A stretch of 63,463 bases of DNA from positions 1 through 63,463 of the forward strand of contig NZ_VCQV01000031.1 of the NCBI RefSeq assembly GCF_007845645.1. The letters run 5' to 3'. Numbering within the stretch: the stretch's first letter is position 1; each line of letters starts with the position of its first letter. Positions 36,805 through 45,779 of this stretch are shown here, in pieces. Origin of the DNA: Leekyejoonella antrihumi. Lineage in GTDB: Bacteria > Actinomycetota > Actinomycetes > Actinomycetales > Dermatophilaceae. Made by a program: the position numbers and the translations under genes. The notes beneath the pieces are model-generated. The model was not told where the DNA came from and did not search any database. It saw only the letters and a list, made by a program, of their open reading frames with translations.

Positions 36805-37641
36805 TCAGCGTAGGGCGAGCAGCTCCAGCAACCTGGCGGTCTCCTCCTGCACCGCGCTGCGGCTGGCACCGAGATACTTCCGCGTGTCGACGACCTTGGG
36901 GTTGGCCTCGAGGTATTCCCGCAGTGTCTGGGTGAACACGTTGTTCAGGTGTGTGGCGATGTTCACCTTCACCATCCCCGCCTTGACCGCCGCGACGATT
37001 CCGTCGTCCGGGACCCCAGAGGATCCGTGCAGCACCAGGGGCACGGGCACGGCCGCCCGGATCCTGCCGATCAGCTGGATGTCGAGAGCTGCCGTTCGGT
37101 CTGTCATGGCGTGCGAGGAGCCGACCGCGACGGCAAGCGCATCGACACCGGTGTCGGCGACAAACCGCGCAGCATCGTCGGGATCGGTGCGCACGCCCGG
37201 CGCGTGGACACCGTCCTTGCCGCCGACCTCGCCCAGCTCGGCCTCGATGCCCACACCGGCCGCGTGGCACCGCTGCGCCACCTGCTTGGTCACCGACCGG
37301 TTCGTCTCGTCATCGAGCTGCGAGCCGTCGAACATGATCGAGGTGAACCCGAGCTGCAGCGCTTCGTCGACCAGGCTCTCGCTGACGGCATGATCGAGGT
37401 GCAGGACGCACTGAGCGCTCGACGCCTGAGCGGCCGCCTTGGTGGCCAGGGCGATCGGAGCCAGCGCGCCGTGATACTTCGCGGCGTTCTCACTGATCTG
37501 CAGTACGACGGGAAGGCCCGTCTGCTCGGCAGCCGCGACCAGCGCTTCGGCATGCTCGATCTGGATCACGTTGAATGCTCCCACCGCACGCCGCGCAGCG
37601 ACAACCTCGGTGAGGACCTCGTTGAGGTTTGCCAGGGTCAT
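36805..37641 (-). CDS. Class II ketose-bisphosphate aldolase (GatY/KbaY type)
   Basis: This 278-aa zinc aldolase cleaves tagatose- or fructose-1,6-bisphosphate to DHAP and glyceraldehyde-3-phosphate. Zinc and substrate motifs are present: HLDH (81-84), the Asp at 83 as acid/base, HGSSGV (205-210) and KVNIAT (225-230). Its start overlaps the PfkB stop by 4 bases, so the two are translationally coupled. The neighbourhood of a PfkB kinase and an AgaS-like SIS protein favours the tagatose route (inference). Confidence 0.9.
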   Translation of the reverse strand: MTLANLNEVLTEVVAARRAVGAFNVIQIEHAEALVAAAEQTGLPVVLQISENAAKYHGALAPIALATKAAAQASSAQCVLHLDHAVSESLVDEALQLGFTSIMFDGSQLDDETNRSVTKQVAQRCHAAGVGIEAELGEVGGKDGVHAPGVRTDPDDAARFVADTGVDALAVAVGSSHAMTDRTAALDIQLIGRIRAAVPVPLVLHGSSGVPDDGIVAAVKAGMVKVNIATHLNNVFTQTLREYLEANPKVVDTRKYLGASRSAVQEETARLLELLALR

Positions 37642-38564
37642 ACGATCTCCTCTGTTCGGACCTGGCTCTCCAGGCGTGTGACATCAGTCGGGTCGACCTG
37701 GCCGGCAGCGGGCTGCAGCACGGCTGCCGCGGACCAGGCAACGGCGTCGCGCACGATCTGCTCGTTGGACCTGCCGCCCGCAAGCCCGGCCGCCAGTGCG
37801 GCCACCAAGGCGTCACCGGCACCGGTCGGGTTGCCGGACAGAGGTGTCGCGAGACGAGCTCGAAGGTTGCCACCGGCGGCGGGCAGCATCAGCACGCCAT
37901 CCGCTCCGGCCGACACGACAACATCCCGGGCACCCAGCGCGCGCAGCGCGGCTGCTCCGGTTACGGGATCCGACTCCCCTGTGGCACTGGCAAGTTCGGC
38001 ACTGTTGGGCTTGATGATCTCGGGGTGCGCGGCCACGGCCAGTGCCAACGTCTCGCCATCGGCATCGACGATGACCGGGACACCCACCTCGTGCACCTGG
38101 GTCACGAGCCGGGCGTAGGCGTCTGCGGGAAATCCTGTCGGCAGGCTGCCGGACAGCACCACGACCTGTGCCCGCACCTCCTGAACGAGCCGCACGACGT
38201 CGCGCACGAGTGCATCGAACGTCGACTTCGGTTGCGCAGGACCCGCCTCGTTGAAGATGGTGGCGTCACCCGTGTCGGCGTCGACCACGTTGACCGTGCG
38301 CCGTGAATCACCGACCAGATCGGTCAATCGGTGCGACAGACCGCGAACATCCAGGTCGCGGCGAATCTGCTCGCCGGTCGGTCCGCCGGCACAGCCGGCC
38401 ACCACGACCTCGTGACCGAGCTGAGCCAGCACCGCCGCCACATTGATTCCCTTGCCGCCCGCTCGCTGCGTCACCGAAGAGACACGGTGGCTGCCGTGCA
38501 CGGTCAAGGTAGGCACGGTATACGTCACATCGAGCGCCGCGTTCGCGGTCACCGTGACGATCAC
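37638..38564 (-). CDS. PfkB-family 1-phosphofructokinase/tagatose-6-phosphate kinase
   Basis: The 308-aa sugar kinase carries the PfkB signature 2 with catalytic Asp251 in GNPTGAGDA and the N-terminal GGKGINVAAVLAQLG. LacC/FruK-type enzymes phosphorylate tagatose-6-phosphate or fructose-1-phosphate, giving the substrate for the following aldolase. The gene overlaps both neighbours by 4 bases (ROK kinase upstream, aldolase downstream). Confidence 0.88.
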   Translation of the reverse strand: MIVTVTANAALDVTYTVPTLTVHGSHRVSSVTQRAGGKGINVAAVLAQLGHEVVVAGCAGGPTGEQIRRDLDVRGLSHRLTDLVGDSRRTVNVVDADTGDATIFNEAGPAQPKSTFDALVRDVVRLVQEVRAQVVVLSGSLPTGFPADAYARLVTQVHEVGVPVIVDADGETLALAVAAHPEIIKPNSAELASATGESDPVTGAAALRALGARDVVVSAGADGVLMLPAAGGNLRARLATPLSGNPTGAGDALVAALAAGLAGGRSNEQIVRDAVAWSAAAVLQPAAGQVDPTDVTRLESQVRTEEIV

Positions 38565-39469
38565 AGCGCGTCCCAGACGAGGCAGGCCGCGCCCAGCGAT
38601 CCGGCGCGATCGCCCAAGGCGGCCGGCACGATCTGCGGCGGTCGCTGGAAGGTGAGTCGCGCCATCACGTCGGCGCGCAGGGGTGCGAGCAGGACCTCTC
38701 CGCTCTGCGCGAGGCCGCCTCCGACCACGACGCGGTCGACACCGGTCAGGGTCACCGTCGCAACGATGCCGCGACCGAGCGCCGCAACCGCCGCATTCCA
38801 GACCTCACCGGCTACCGGGTCCCCGGCCTCGGTCCGGTGGGCGACCTCCTCCGCCGACGCGCTTTGTCCCGTCGCAGCCGCGTAGGCGCGTTCCACGGCC
38901 GACGCCGAACCGAGCACTTCGAGGCATCCTCGCTGGCCGCAGGGACACACCGGCCCGTCTGGGTCGATCACCACATGGCCGAGCTCGCCCGCCCATCCAT
39001 CCGCGGCGATCACGACCCCGTCGAGCATGAGCGCTCCGGCGATGCCGGTGCCGAGCGGCATGAACAAGACATTGGCGTGGCCCCGCGCCGCGCCGAGTCG
39101 CGACTCGGCCAGCAGACCGGCCCGCACGTCATGCCCGAGAACCACTGGCACGTCAACCCCTTGGGCCACGGCGTCGCGGATGGGCAGGTCGCGCCACCCG
39201 AGGTTGACCGACAGTCGGCCGATGCCGCCCGCCTCGTCGACCAGCCCCGGCACGACCACCCCCACTCCGGCAAGACTCGCCGCCGGCGCGTCGGCGAGCA
39301 GTGACCGCACCGTCGACGTCACGACCTGACCGATGTCCTCCCGGATGTTCGCGGGAGTGGCCACCGTCGTCTGGGTGACGACGGTGTAGCTCCGGTCGAC
39401 GAGGGACGCCTTGATCCGCGTGCCACCGACATCGACGGCCGCGACGACCGCGGCCGGTGACTGCCTCAT
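38561..39469 (-). CDS. ROK-family sugar kinase
   Basis: The 302-aa protein has the ATP loop DVGGTRIKASL at its N terminus, GTGIAGALMLDG, AGELGHVVIDPDG and the zinc motif CPCGQRGCLE, but no helix-turn-helix, so it is a kinase rather than a regulator. It likely phosphorylates a hexose or hexosamine at C6 at the pathway entry. ATG 39469 overlaps the SIS stop as TGATG. The 32-residue upstream extension of the frame is not conserved. Confidence 0.88.
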   Translation of the reverse strand: MRQSPAAVVAAVDVGGTRIKASLVDRSYTVVTQTTVATPANIREDIGQVVTSTVRSLLADAPAASLAGVGVVVPGLVDEAGGIGRLSVNLGWRDLPIRDAVAQGVDVPVVLGHDVRAGLLAESRLGAARGHANVLFMPLGTGIAGALMLDGVVIAADGWAGELGHVVIDPDGPVCPCGQRGCLEVLGSASAVERAYAAATGQSASAEEVAHRTEAGDPVAGEVWNAAVAALGRGIVATVTLTGVDRVVVGGGLAQSGEVLLAPLRADVMARLTFQRPPQIVPAALGDRAGSLGAACLVWDAL

Positions 39470-40392
39470 CAGGCCTGGTCGGCGCTGGTCTGCAGAATGA
39501 CCGAGCGGGTCAGGTGACGCGGGTTGTCGGGGTCCAGGTCGAGCGTGCGGGCCTTGTAGAGGCACAGCCGATGCACACGCACCAGGTCGGCGAGCGGGTC
39601 GATGTCCCGGGACACGAAGTGTGCACCGGTCGCGGCAACCTGCTGCTCGAGCCCCTCGGGGACCTCACCCATCGCCCAGACGGCGCGCCCCGTGGTCGCG
39701 ATGCTGACCGGGCCGTGGCGGTACTCCATGGCCGGGTACGACTCGGTCCAGAACTGCGCCGACTCGCGCAGCTTCAGGCCGGCCTCGGTCGCCAGGCCGA
39801 CAGTCCAGCCCCGACCCACGAAGGTGACCTGCTCGGCGTCCGCGACGCCCGCCAGAGCACTGGCCTCGTCCTCCGCAAGGACGGCGCGCGCATCGGCGAT
39901 CGCGCCGGTGAGGTCCTCACCGAGCGAGGCGCGCAGCAGGGCCAGCGTGGAGGTGGCGAACCGGGTCTGCACCACGGACTGCTCGTCGACCTCGGGCAGC
40001 AGCACGACCTGATCGGCCAGCTCGGTGATCGGCGTCCCCTCGGTGGCAACAACGGCAATCGTCTTGACGCCCTGGGACTTCGCGTCCTTGATGAGCTCGA
40101 TGACCTCGGTCGTCGTGCCGGACCGGCTGATCGCCAACAGCGCGTCGTAACCCCGACCGTGCGGGTACTCGCTCGCGGCAAAGGCATCGGTCTCGCCCTG
40201 GCCGGCCCGCTCCCGCAGCGCCGCGTAAGACTGGGCCATGTAGAACGACGTGCCGCATCCGACCACCGCGACACGGGCTCCGGCGGCGGGAAGCAGGGGC
40301 GCGAGCTCGGGAAGGCGCGCAATCACCGCGGCCCAGCTGTCGGGTTCGCTGCTGACCTCTGCCTGCAGGTGGCTGCTCGGGTTGAACGCCAT
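39469..40392 (-). CDS. SIS-domain sugar isomerase/deaminase (AgaS/GlmS-like)
   Basis: This 307-aa protein has two SIS domains: GCGTSFYMAQSY with ISRSGTTTEVIELI in the first and GRGWTVGLATEAGLKLRESAQF with EYRHGPVS in the second. It lacks the GlmS glutaminase domain. Such proteins deaminate or isomerise amino-sugar phosphates; galactosamine-6-phosphate to tagatose-6-phosphate would feed the PfkB and aldolase steps (inference). ATG 40392 is supported by GAGGAG six bases upstream. Confidence 0.87.
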   Translation of the reverse strand: MAFNPSSHLQAEVSSEPDSWAAVIARLPELAPLLPAAGARVAVVGCGTSFYMAQSYAALRERAGQGETDAFAASEYPHGRGYDALLAISRSGTTTEVIELIKDAKSQGVKTIAVVATEGTPITELADQVVLLPEVDEQSVVQTRFATSTLALLRASLGEDLTGAIADARAVLAEDEASALAGVADAEQVTFVGRGWTVGLATEAGLKLRESAQFWTESYPAMEYRHGPVSIATTGRAVWAMGEVPEGLEQQVAATGAHFVSRDIDPLADLVRVHRLCLYKARTLDLDPDNPRHLTRSVILQTSADQA

Positions 40393-40452
40393 GACGATCT
40401 CCTCTTGATGCTTGTTCATGCCTGGTATCTGGTCAATTCATTCATCCGTGCG

Positions 40453-41538
40453 TCACTGCACAGCACCGGCCAGCTGTCGACCGGCCTGCCGCAACCACAC
40501 CTGGGGTTGCGCGAGCGCACCTGCCGGACTGTCCGCGAGCTCGACCAGCTCGCAGATGCGTGCCAACGCCGTTGGCCGTGCATCGGCCCGTCCGACGCAG
40601 GCCCACACGTCCTTGCCCGCGTTTCCTGCCTGCTCGGCGACATAGCCTACGACCTTTCCGCGCAGACTCTGCTCATCGAGGCACCCCTCACCGGTGATGA
40701 CCAGGTCGGCCCGCTCGACGGCGTCCCCGAAGCCGACCAGATCGGCAACGGTCGACGAGCCCGGTTGCAGGCGGGCTCCCCACGCCGTCGACAGCCCGTA
40801 TGCCGTGCCGCCGGCGGCCCCGGCACCGGCGCTCGCGCCGTCGGCGCCGATCACGTCCGCGAACCGCGCAAGAGCCTGATCCAGCAGCTGGACGTCGGCC
40901 GGGGCAGCGCCCTTTTGAGGTCCGAACTGTGCCGCTGCACCGTGCGGTCCGAGCAGCGGGGCATCGACGTCGACGAGTAGGTCGACTCCTCCGCTCGGAG
41001 GTGCCACCAGCGGGGTCAGGTCGACCGCAGCGACGTGTTCGAGCGCGCCGCCACCCAAGGGCAGTGGCCGACCGTCTGCACTCGTGATCCGGGCACCGAG
41101 CGCCTGCAGCGCACCGCTTCCCCCGTCCGTGCTCGCCGACCCGCCGAGGGCCACGACAAGCCGGCGCACCTCGGGAGTTGCCGCCGCGGCACGCAACACC
41201 TGGCCGAGGGCATACGTGTGCGCACCCAGCGGATCGGGTGCCGGCCACATGGGCAGACCGCAGCAGGCCGCGAGCTCGACGACGGCGGTGCCGTCCTGGA
41301 GCAGCAGCCACGGCGCAGGGCCGAGCCCGCCCGGACCATCGACAGTCGCCTGCTGGATGCTGGATTCCGTTGTCGCACCGCGGATCGCGTCGATCGTTCC
41401 CTCGCCGCCATCCGCGAGTGGAAGCACGACGACGGTGTCCTCCGGTCTGGCGTCCAACCATCCCTGTCGGATCCAGCCGGCGACCTGCACCGCAGAAGCC
41501 GAGCCCTTGAACGAGTCCGGCGCGACGAGGACCCGCAC
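40453..41538 (-). CDS. Glycerate kinase
   Basis: The 361-aa kinase of the GarK/GlxK family starts with MRVLVAPDSFKGS and has LADGGEGT, ALGGSASTDGGSGALQALGA and TGEGCLDEQSLRGKVVGYVA. It phosphorylates D-glycerate to 2- or 3-phosphoglycerate. A GTG start at 41538 lies directly after the stop of the TIM-barrel gene, with AGGAG overlapping. Its presence implies that glycerate arises from a neighbouring reaction, perhaps the Gfo/DUF993/TIM-barrel steps. Confidence 0.9.
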   Translation of the reverse strand: MRVLVAPDSFKGSASAVQVAGWIRQGWLDARPEDTVVVLPLADGGEGTIDAIRGATTESSIQQATVDGPGGLGPAPWLLLQDGTAVVELAACCGLPMWPAPDPLGAHTYALGQVLRAAAATPEVRRLVVALGGSASTDGGSGALQALGARITSADGRPLPLGGGALEHVAAVDLTPLVAPPSGGVDLLVDVDAPLLGPHGAAAQFGPQKGAAPADVQLLDQALARFADVIGADGASAGAGAAGGTAYGLSTAWGARLQPGSSTVADLVGFGDAVERADLVITGEGCLDEQSLRGKVVGYVAEQAGNAGKDVWACVGRADARPTALARICELVELADSPAGALAQPQVWLRQAGRQLAGAVQ

Positions 41539-41540
41539 TC

Positions 41541-42371
41541 CTAGACCCCCACGACCACGTCGAGGTAGCGCTGCTTCATCGTCGCGAGGACCTGGTCGGG
41601 GTCGGCCGCCCAGACGTCGGCGTTGAAGATCTCCACCTCGATGTCACCGGTGTAGCCGGCCGCGGTGACCAGGTCGAGATGGTGGCGGAAGTCGATGTGC
41701 CCATCGCCCATCATTCCACGTGACAGCAGGGAGTCGGCCGGCAGCGGGGTGATCCAGTCGCAGACCTGGAAGCTGGAGATGCGTCCCGCGGCCCGTGCCA
41801 CCTGCGACTCCAGCTGCGGGTCCCACCAGACATGGAAGGAGTCGACGACGACCCCCACCTGCTCCGCGGGGTACTGCTCCGCGATGTCGAGGGCCTCCCC
41901 CAGGGTGGCGAGCACACCGCGGTCGGCTGTGAAGATGGGGTGCATCGGTTCGAGCGCCAGCTGCACGCCGTGGTCGCCGGCGACGGGGGCCAGTCGGGCA
42001 ATGCCGTCCGACACCCGTGCCCGAGCACCGGGCAGGTCACGGGAACCTTCCGGCAGGCCGCCTACCACCATGACGAGGCAGGTGGTCCCGAGCGCGGCGG
42101 CCTCCTTGATGGCCTCGATGTTGTCGGCGATCGCGGCGTCGAACTCGGAGTTGTCCGTGGCGGTGAGGAAGCCGCCACGGCAGAGTGAAGACACCCGAAG
42201 GCCCGCGTCGTCGATCAGCCGCTTCGCGGTGTCCAGACCGATCTCGGCCAAGGGCTCTCGCCACACGCCGATCGAGCTGAGACCGGCACGCACGCAGCCG
42301 TCGATCGCTTCGGGCAGAGACCAGCGGTTCGTCGTCTTCTGGTTGAGGGACAACCGGCTGAGATCGCTCAT
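41541..42371 (-). CDS. Sugar-phosphate isomerase/epimerase-like TIM barrel (AP endonuclease 2 family)
   Basis: This 276-aa protein of the xylose-isomerase-like TIM-barrel family has metal-ligand candidates LALEPMHP, VVVDSFHVWWD, GHIDF and DIEVEIFN. Family members isomerise, epimerise or, in some operons, act on 3-keto sugars. ATG 42371 overlaps the DUF993 stop as ATGA. The trio Gfo/Idh, DUF993, TIM barrel is closely coupled; the reaction cannot be named from sequence. Confidence 0.85.
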   Translation of the reverse strand: MSDLSRLSLNQKTTNRWSLPEAIDGCVRAGLSSIGVWREPLAEIGLDTAKRLIDDAGLRVSSLCRGGFLTATDNSEFDAAIADNIEAIKEAAALGTTCLVMVVGGLPEGSRDLPGARARVSDGIARLAPVAGDHGVQLALEPMHPIFTADRGVLATLGEALDIAEQYPAEQVGVVVDSFHVWWDPQLESQVARAAGRISSFQVCDWITPLPADSLLSRGMMGDGHIDFRHHLDLVTAAGYTGDIEVEIFNADVWAADPDQVLATMKQRYLDVVVGV

Positions 42372-43528
42372 CGGGTGACCCCAGCAGTCTCGAGAAGGGT
42401 CTCCATCCGGCGAACGGCGAGGTCTGGGTCGGGGATGAGTCCGGCGTCGTCGGCCAGCCGCAGCGTGTGGGCGAGGTCGACGATGCTGCGGGCGCTCTGC
42501 AGCCCACCCACCATGGTGAAGCCGGGTTGGTGACCGCAGAGCCACGACAGGAACGCGATTCCCGTCTTGTAGTAGAACGTGGGCGCCTTGAACACATGCC
42601 GCGCCAACGGGAGCGTCGGCTCGAACGCCGCGTCGTAGGCCGCCTCGTCCCCCGCGTCCAGGGCACGCAGCGCCATTCCGGCAGCCGGTGCGATCGCCGC
42701 GAAGATCCCCAGCAGGGCGTCCGAGTGGTGCCCGCCGTCGCCCTTGATGAGCTCGGGATAGTTGAAGTCGTCACCGGTGTAAAGGCGCACCGTTGCCGGC
42801 AGGGCCGCGCGCAGACCCTTCTCGTGGTCGGCGTCCAGCAGCGACACCTTGACCCCGTCGACCCGGTCGGCGTGATCTCGGATGAGCTCGAGGAACCGTG
42901 CTGTCGCCACGTCCACGTCGGACGAGCCCCAGTAGCCCTCGAGCGAGGGGTCGAATGCGGTGCCCAGCCAGTGCAGGATCACCGGACGGTTGACCTGGCG
43001 CAGCACCGTGTCGTAGACCGTGCGGTAGTCGTCCGGTCCGGTCGCCACCTGCGCGAGCTGGCGGCTCGCCATCACGATGGCCTGCGATCCGGCGGACTCG
43101 ACCACCTCGAGCTGCTCCAGGTAGGCGCGGGTGACCTGGTCGAGCGTCTCGACCTGCGCAGGCAGCTGGTCGGTTCCTGCGCCGGAGGCGATCCGCGCGC
43201 CGCACTCCGTGGCCTGGGCCGCCGAGCGCTTGATCAGCTCCTGCGTGGTGGCCCAGTCGAGCCCCATGCCGCGCTGGGCGGTGTCCATGGCCTCGGCAAC
43301 TCCGAGACCGTGGCTGAACAGATGCCGGCGGAAGGCGAGGGTCGAGTCCCAGTCGACCTGGGCCGGTGCCCCGGGGACGTTCTCCCCGAGCGGGTCGGCC
43401 ACGACGTGCGCCGCACCGAAGGCGATGCGGGATGAGATGGGCGTCGTGGAGGTCGGCCAGGTGCGCGGCTCCTGCAGCGTGCGCGATTCCCACCCGCCGC
43501 CCGGCAGTGGCAGGTCGATCGAGGTCAT
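42368..43528 (-). CDS. DUF993 family protein (dihydrodipicolinate synthase-like)
   Basis: The 386-aa protein matches DUF993, a family related to DHDPS/NanA class I aldolases. Visible features include PVILHWLGTAFDPSLEGYWG, DGVKVSLLD with a Lys in the position of the Schiff-base lysine, TGDDFNYPELIKGDGGHHSDALLG and WLCGHQPGFTMVGGLQSAR. A retro-aldol cleavage of an oxidised sugar is a reasonable guess. The gene overlaps both neighbours by 4 bases. Confidence 0.85.
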   Translation of the reverse strand: MTSIDLPLPGGGWESRTLQEPRTWPTSTTPISSRIAFGAAHVVADPLGENVPGAPAQVDWDSTLAFRRHLFSHGLGVAEAMDTAQRGMGLDWATTQELIKRSAAQATECGARIASGAGTDQLPAQVETLDQVTRAYLEQLEVVESAGSQAIVMASRQLAQVATGPDDYRTVYDTVLRQVNRPVILHWLGTAFDPSLEGYWGSSDVDVATARFLELIRDHADRVDGVKVSLLDADHEKGLRAALPATVRLYTGDDFNYPELIKGDGGHHSDALLGIFAAIAPAAGMALRALDAGDEAAYDAAFEPTLPLARHVFKAPTFYYKTGIAFLSWLCGHQPGFTMVGGLQSARSIVDLAHTLRLADDAGLIPDPDLAVRRMETLLETAGVTR

Positions 43529-44673
43529 GCGTGGATCTCTTTCAGCTCGATCCGGCGGCCCTCAAGCGAGGACTGCAGCCCGGCCTCGGCCAGCCGCACG
43601 CCGCGGGCGCCCGCCATGAAGTCGTACGGATGGTTTCCCTCGCCTACGACAAAACGCAGGTACTGCTCCCACTGCGCCTTGAAGCCGTTGTCGAAGGATC
43701 CGTTGTCGGGCACCTCGTGCCACTGCGCCCGGAATGGAGTCGCTTCGACCAGGTCGGGGTTCCAGACCGGCTTGGGAGTCTCCGAGCGGTGCTGGACCAC
43801 GCAGCGGTGCAGGCCGGCGACCGCGCTGCCCTCTGTGCCGTCCACGTGGAACTCGACCAGCTCGTCGCGGTGGACCCGGGTTGCCCAGGAGGAGTTGATC
43901 GCGGCGATCACGTCGCCTTCGAGCTCGAAGATGCCGTATGCCGCATCGTCGGCGGTCGCCTGGTAGGCCTCCCCGCGCTCGTCCCACCGCTGCGGGATGT
44001 GAGTGACGGTCTTGGCCGTCACGGCCTGAACACTGCCGAAGAGGTTCTCCATCACATAGTTCCAGTGGCAGAACATGTCCGTCGCCATGCCGCCGCCGTC
44101 TTCCTTGCGATAGTTCCAGCTCGGCCGCTGTGCTGCCTGCCAGTCACCCTCGAAGACCCAGTAGCCGAACTCGCCGCGAACCGAGAGGATGCGACCGAAG
44201 AAGCCACCGTCGATGAGCCTCTTCAGCTTCAGCAGACCCGGCAGGTAGAGCTTGTCGTGCACCACGCCGTCCTTGATGCCCGCTTCGGCTGCGGCCTTGG
44301 CCAGGCGCAGGGAGCCTTCCAGACTCTCCGAGATCGGCTTCTCGGTGTAGACGTCCTTTCCGGCGGCGATCGCGTCGAGGATCGACTGCTCTCGCACGGT
44401 CGTCAGCTGAGCATCGAAGTAGATCCGGTCGTCCGGGTTGGCCAGCGCCTCGGCGAGGTTGGTGGTGTATCGCTCGACGCCGTGCCGCTCGGCAATCTCA
44501 CGAACCCGGTCGAGGTTGCGACCGACCAGGATGGGGTCGACCTGGAGCCGCGAGCCGTCCGCGAGCTCGACGCCGCCCTCGTCCCGGATCGCCAGGATGG
44601 ACCGCACCAGATGCTGCCGGTAGCCCATTCGACCGGTGATGCCATTCATGATGATGCCAATGCGACGTGCCAC
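43525..44673 (-). CDS. Gfo/Idh/MocA-family oxidoreductase (first gene of operon)
   Basis: The 382-aa NAD(P)-dependent sugar oxidoreductase has a Rossmann start RIGIIMNGITGRMGYRQHL, the EKPISES motif with catalytic-type Lys, and GGGMATDMFCHWNYVMENLFG with a His in the usual second catalytic position. It probably oxidises a hydroxyl of a sugar or sugar acid. GTG 44673 is preceded by AAGGAG five bases away; the longer frame to 44730 would run across the LacI-type operator. It heads the nine-gene operon. Confidence 0.88.
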   Translation of the reverse strand: MARRIGIIMNGITGRMGYRQHLVRSILAIRDEGGVELADGSRLQVDPILVGRNLDRVREIAERHGVERYTTNLAEALANPDDRIYFDAQLTTVREQSILDAIAAGKDVYTEKPISESLEGSLRLAKAAAEAGIKDGVVHDKLYLPGLLKLKRLIDGGFFGRILSVRGEFGYWVFEGDWQAAQRPSWNYRKEDGGGMATDMFCHWNYVMENLFGSVQAVTAKTVTHIPQRWDERGEAYQATADDAAYGIFELEGDVIAAINSSWATRVHRDELVEFHVDGTEGSAVAGLHRCVVQHRSETPKPVWNPDLVEATPFRAQWHEVPDNGSFDNGFKAQWEQYLRFVVGEGNHPYDFMAGARGVRLAEAGLQSSLEGRRIELKEIHA

Positions 44674-44689
44674 GTCTGCTCCTTGAATT

Positions 44690-44704
44690 GGGAAAGCGCT
44701 TACC
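44690..44704 (-). promoter_or_regulatory. LacI-family operator upstream of the nine-gene operon
   Basis: GGGAAAGCGCTTACC is a near-perfect palindrome centred on GCGC with the central CG of LacI-family sites. It lies 17 bases before the Gfo/Idh start codon in the short gap after the formylglycine-enzyme gene. No lacI gene is in the window, so the repressor is encoded elsewhere. Confidence 0.65.
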
Positions 44705-44744
44705 GGACAGCATAGAGACGTCCCGCACAAACGACAACTACTTC

Positions 44745-45779
44745 TTATCCATCAGCTGCACAGCGAAATCCGACGTTGCCACTGCTGGAGTCCGGGTCGT
44801 TGCTCGTTCGCGCCGCGACACGGTAACGGTTGCAGTAGGAGTCGTGGCACAGATACGACCCACCGCGCATCACCCGGCTCTGCCCTGCGGCAGGCCCTGC
44901 CGGGTTGTGCAATGAGCGCTTACCCGAACCGTGCTCGACCGACCACCAGTCGGCACACCACTCCCACACGTTTCCCGAGGTGCCGAAGATCCCGAAGCCG
45001 TTGGGCGGAAATGCCTCCACCGGACAGGTTCCGGCGAATCCGTCCTCTGCGGTGTTGCGGGTGGGGAACCGACCGCGCCAGATGTTGCAGCGATGCTGCC
45101 CGCCCGGAGCCAGCTCGTCACCCCACGGGTAGCGCGCCTGGTGCAGTCCGCCACGAGCGGCATACTCCCACTCGGCCTCGGTGGGCAGCCGCAGACCGGC
45201 CCACGCACAGTAGGCCAGTGCGTCACCGTGGTCGACATGCACGGCCGGATGGTCGGCCCGCGTCGCCACGTCGCTGCCCGGACCTTCGGGGGCGCGCCAC
45301 GTCGCACCGTCGACGCGGCACCACCAGGGTGCTGCATCCGGACGCTGCGCTCCACGACGCAGCGCGGCTGGAAGGAACGACGCAAAGACGAAGGACCAGC
45401 CGAATCGCTCTGCACCCGTGCGATATCCGGTCAGTGACACGAACTGATCGAACTCGCGATTAGTGACCTGACTCGCACCGATGCGGAAGGGAGGCAGCTC
45501 GACCTCGCGCACCGGCCCCTCGCCGTCACCGCGGTTCGCATCGCGGTCGGCCGTGCCCATCGCGAAGGTTCCACCGGGAAGTCTGATCAGGGACTCGGCA
45601 GCGACAGCCGGCGTCTGCAATGCTGCGGTAGGCGTCTGCCCTCTGGTCGGGTCCGGGCGCCGCTCGATCCGGCCCGAGGCCGACACTTCTCGCTTCCCAC
45701 CATGGCCAGGCGGTGCGCAACACGAACCCATCACTGGGACGATCCCCAGGTTGTCGTGGACCGGGTCAGTAGGGAACAT
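44745..45779 (-). CDS. Formylglycine-generating enzyme (sulfatase-modifying factor)
   Basis: This 344-aa enzyme oxidises the active-site Cys of sulfatases to formylglycine. It has the complete SUMF1 fold: LIRLPGGTFAMGT (64-76), PVTNREF-type segment QVTNREFDQF, RLPTEAEWEYAARGG (197-211), YPWGDE and NVWEWCADWW, and the essential Cys311/Cys316 pair in GGSYLCHDSYCNRYR. This pair separates true FGE from look-alike proteins. ATG 45779 has CAGGAG seven bases upstream and overlaps the preceding sulfatase by 14 bases; ATG 45731 (MGSCCAPPG) is an alternative. It probably activates all three sulfatases in this window. Confidence 0.92.
   Translation of the reverse strand: MFPTDPVHDNLGIVPVMGSCCAPPGHGGKREVSASGRIERRPDPTRGQTPTAALQTPAVAAESLIRLPGGTFAMGTADRDANRGDGEGPVREVELPPFRIGASQVTNREFDQFVSLTGYRTGAERFGWSFVFASFLPAALRRGAQRPDAAPWWCRVDGATWRAPEGPGSDVATRADHPAVHVDHGDALAYCAWAGLRLPTEAEWEYAARGGLHQARYPWGDELAPGGQHRCNIWRGRFPTRNTAEDGFAGTCPVEAFPPNGFGIFGTSGNVWEWCADWWSVEHGSGKRSLHNPAGPAAGQSRVMRGGSYLCHDSYCNRYRVAARTSNDPDSSSGNVGFRCAADG

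Noticed and set aside
39457-40980. 507-aa plus-strand frame
   Set aside because: Lies opposite the SIS and glycerate kinase genes; no motif supports it.
44905-44925. GAGCGCTTACCC inside the FGE gene as a second LacI operator
   Set aside because: Lacks the symmetric half and lies deep inside a coding region.
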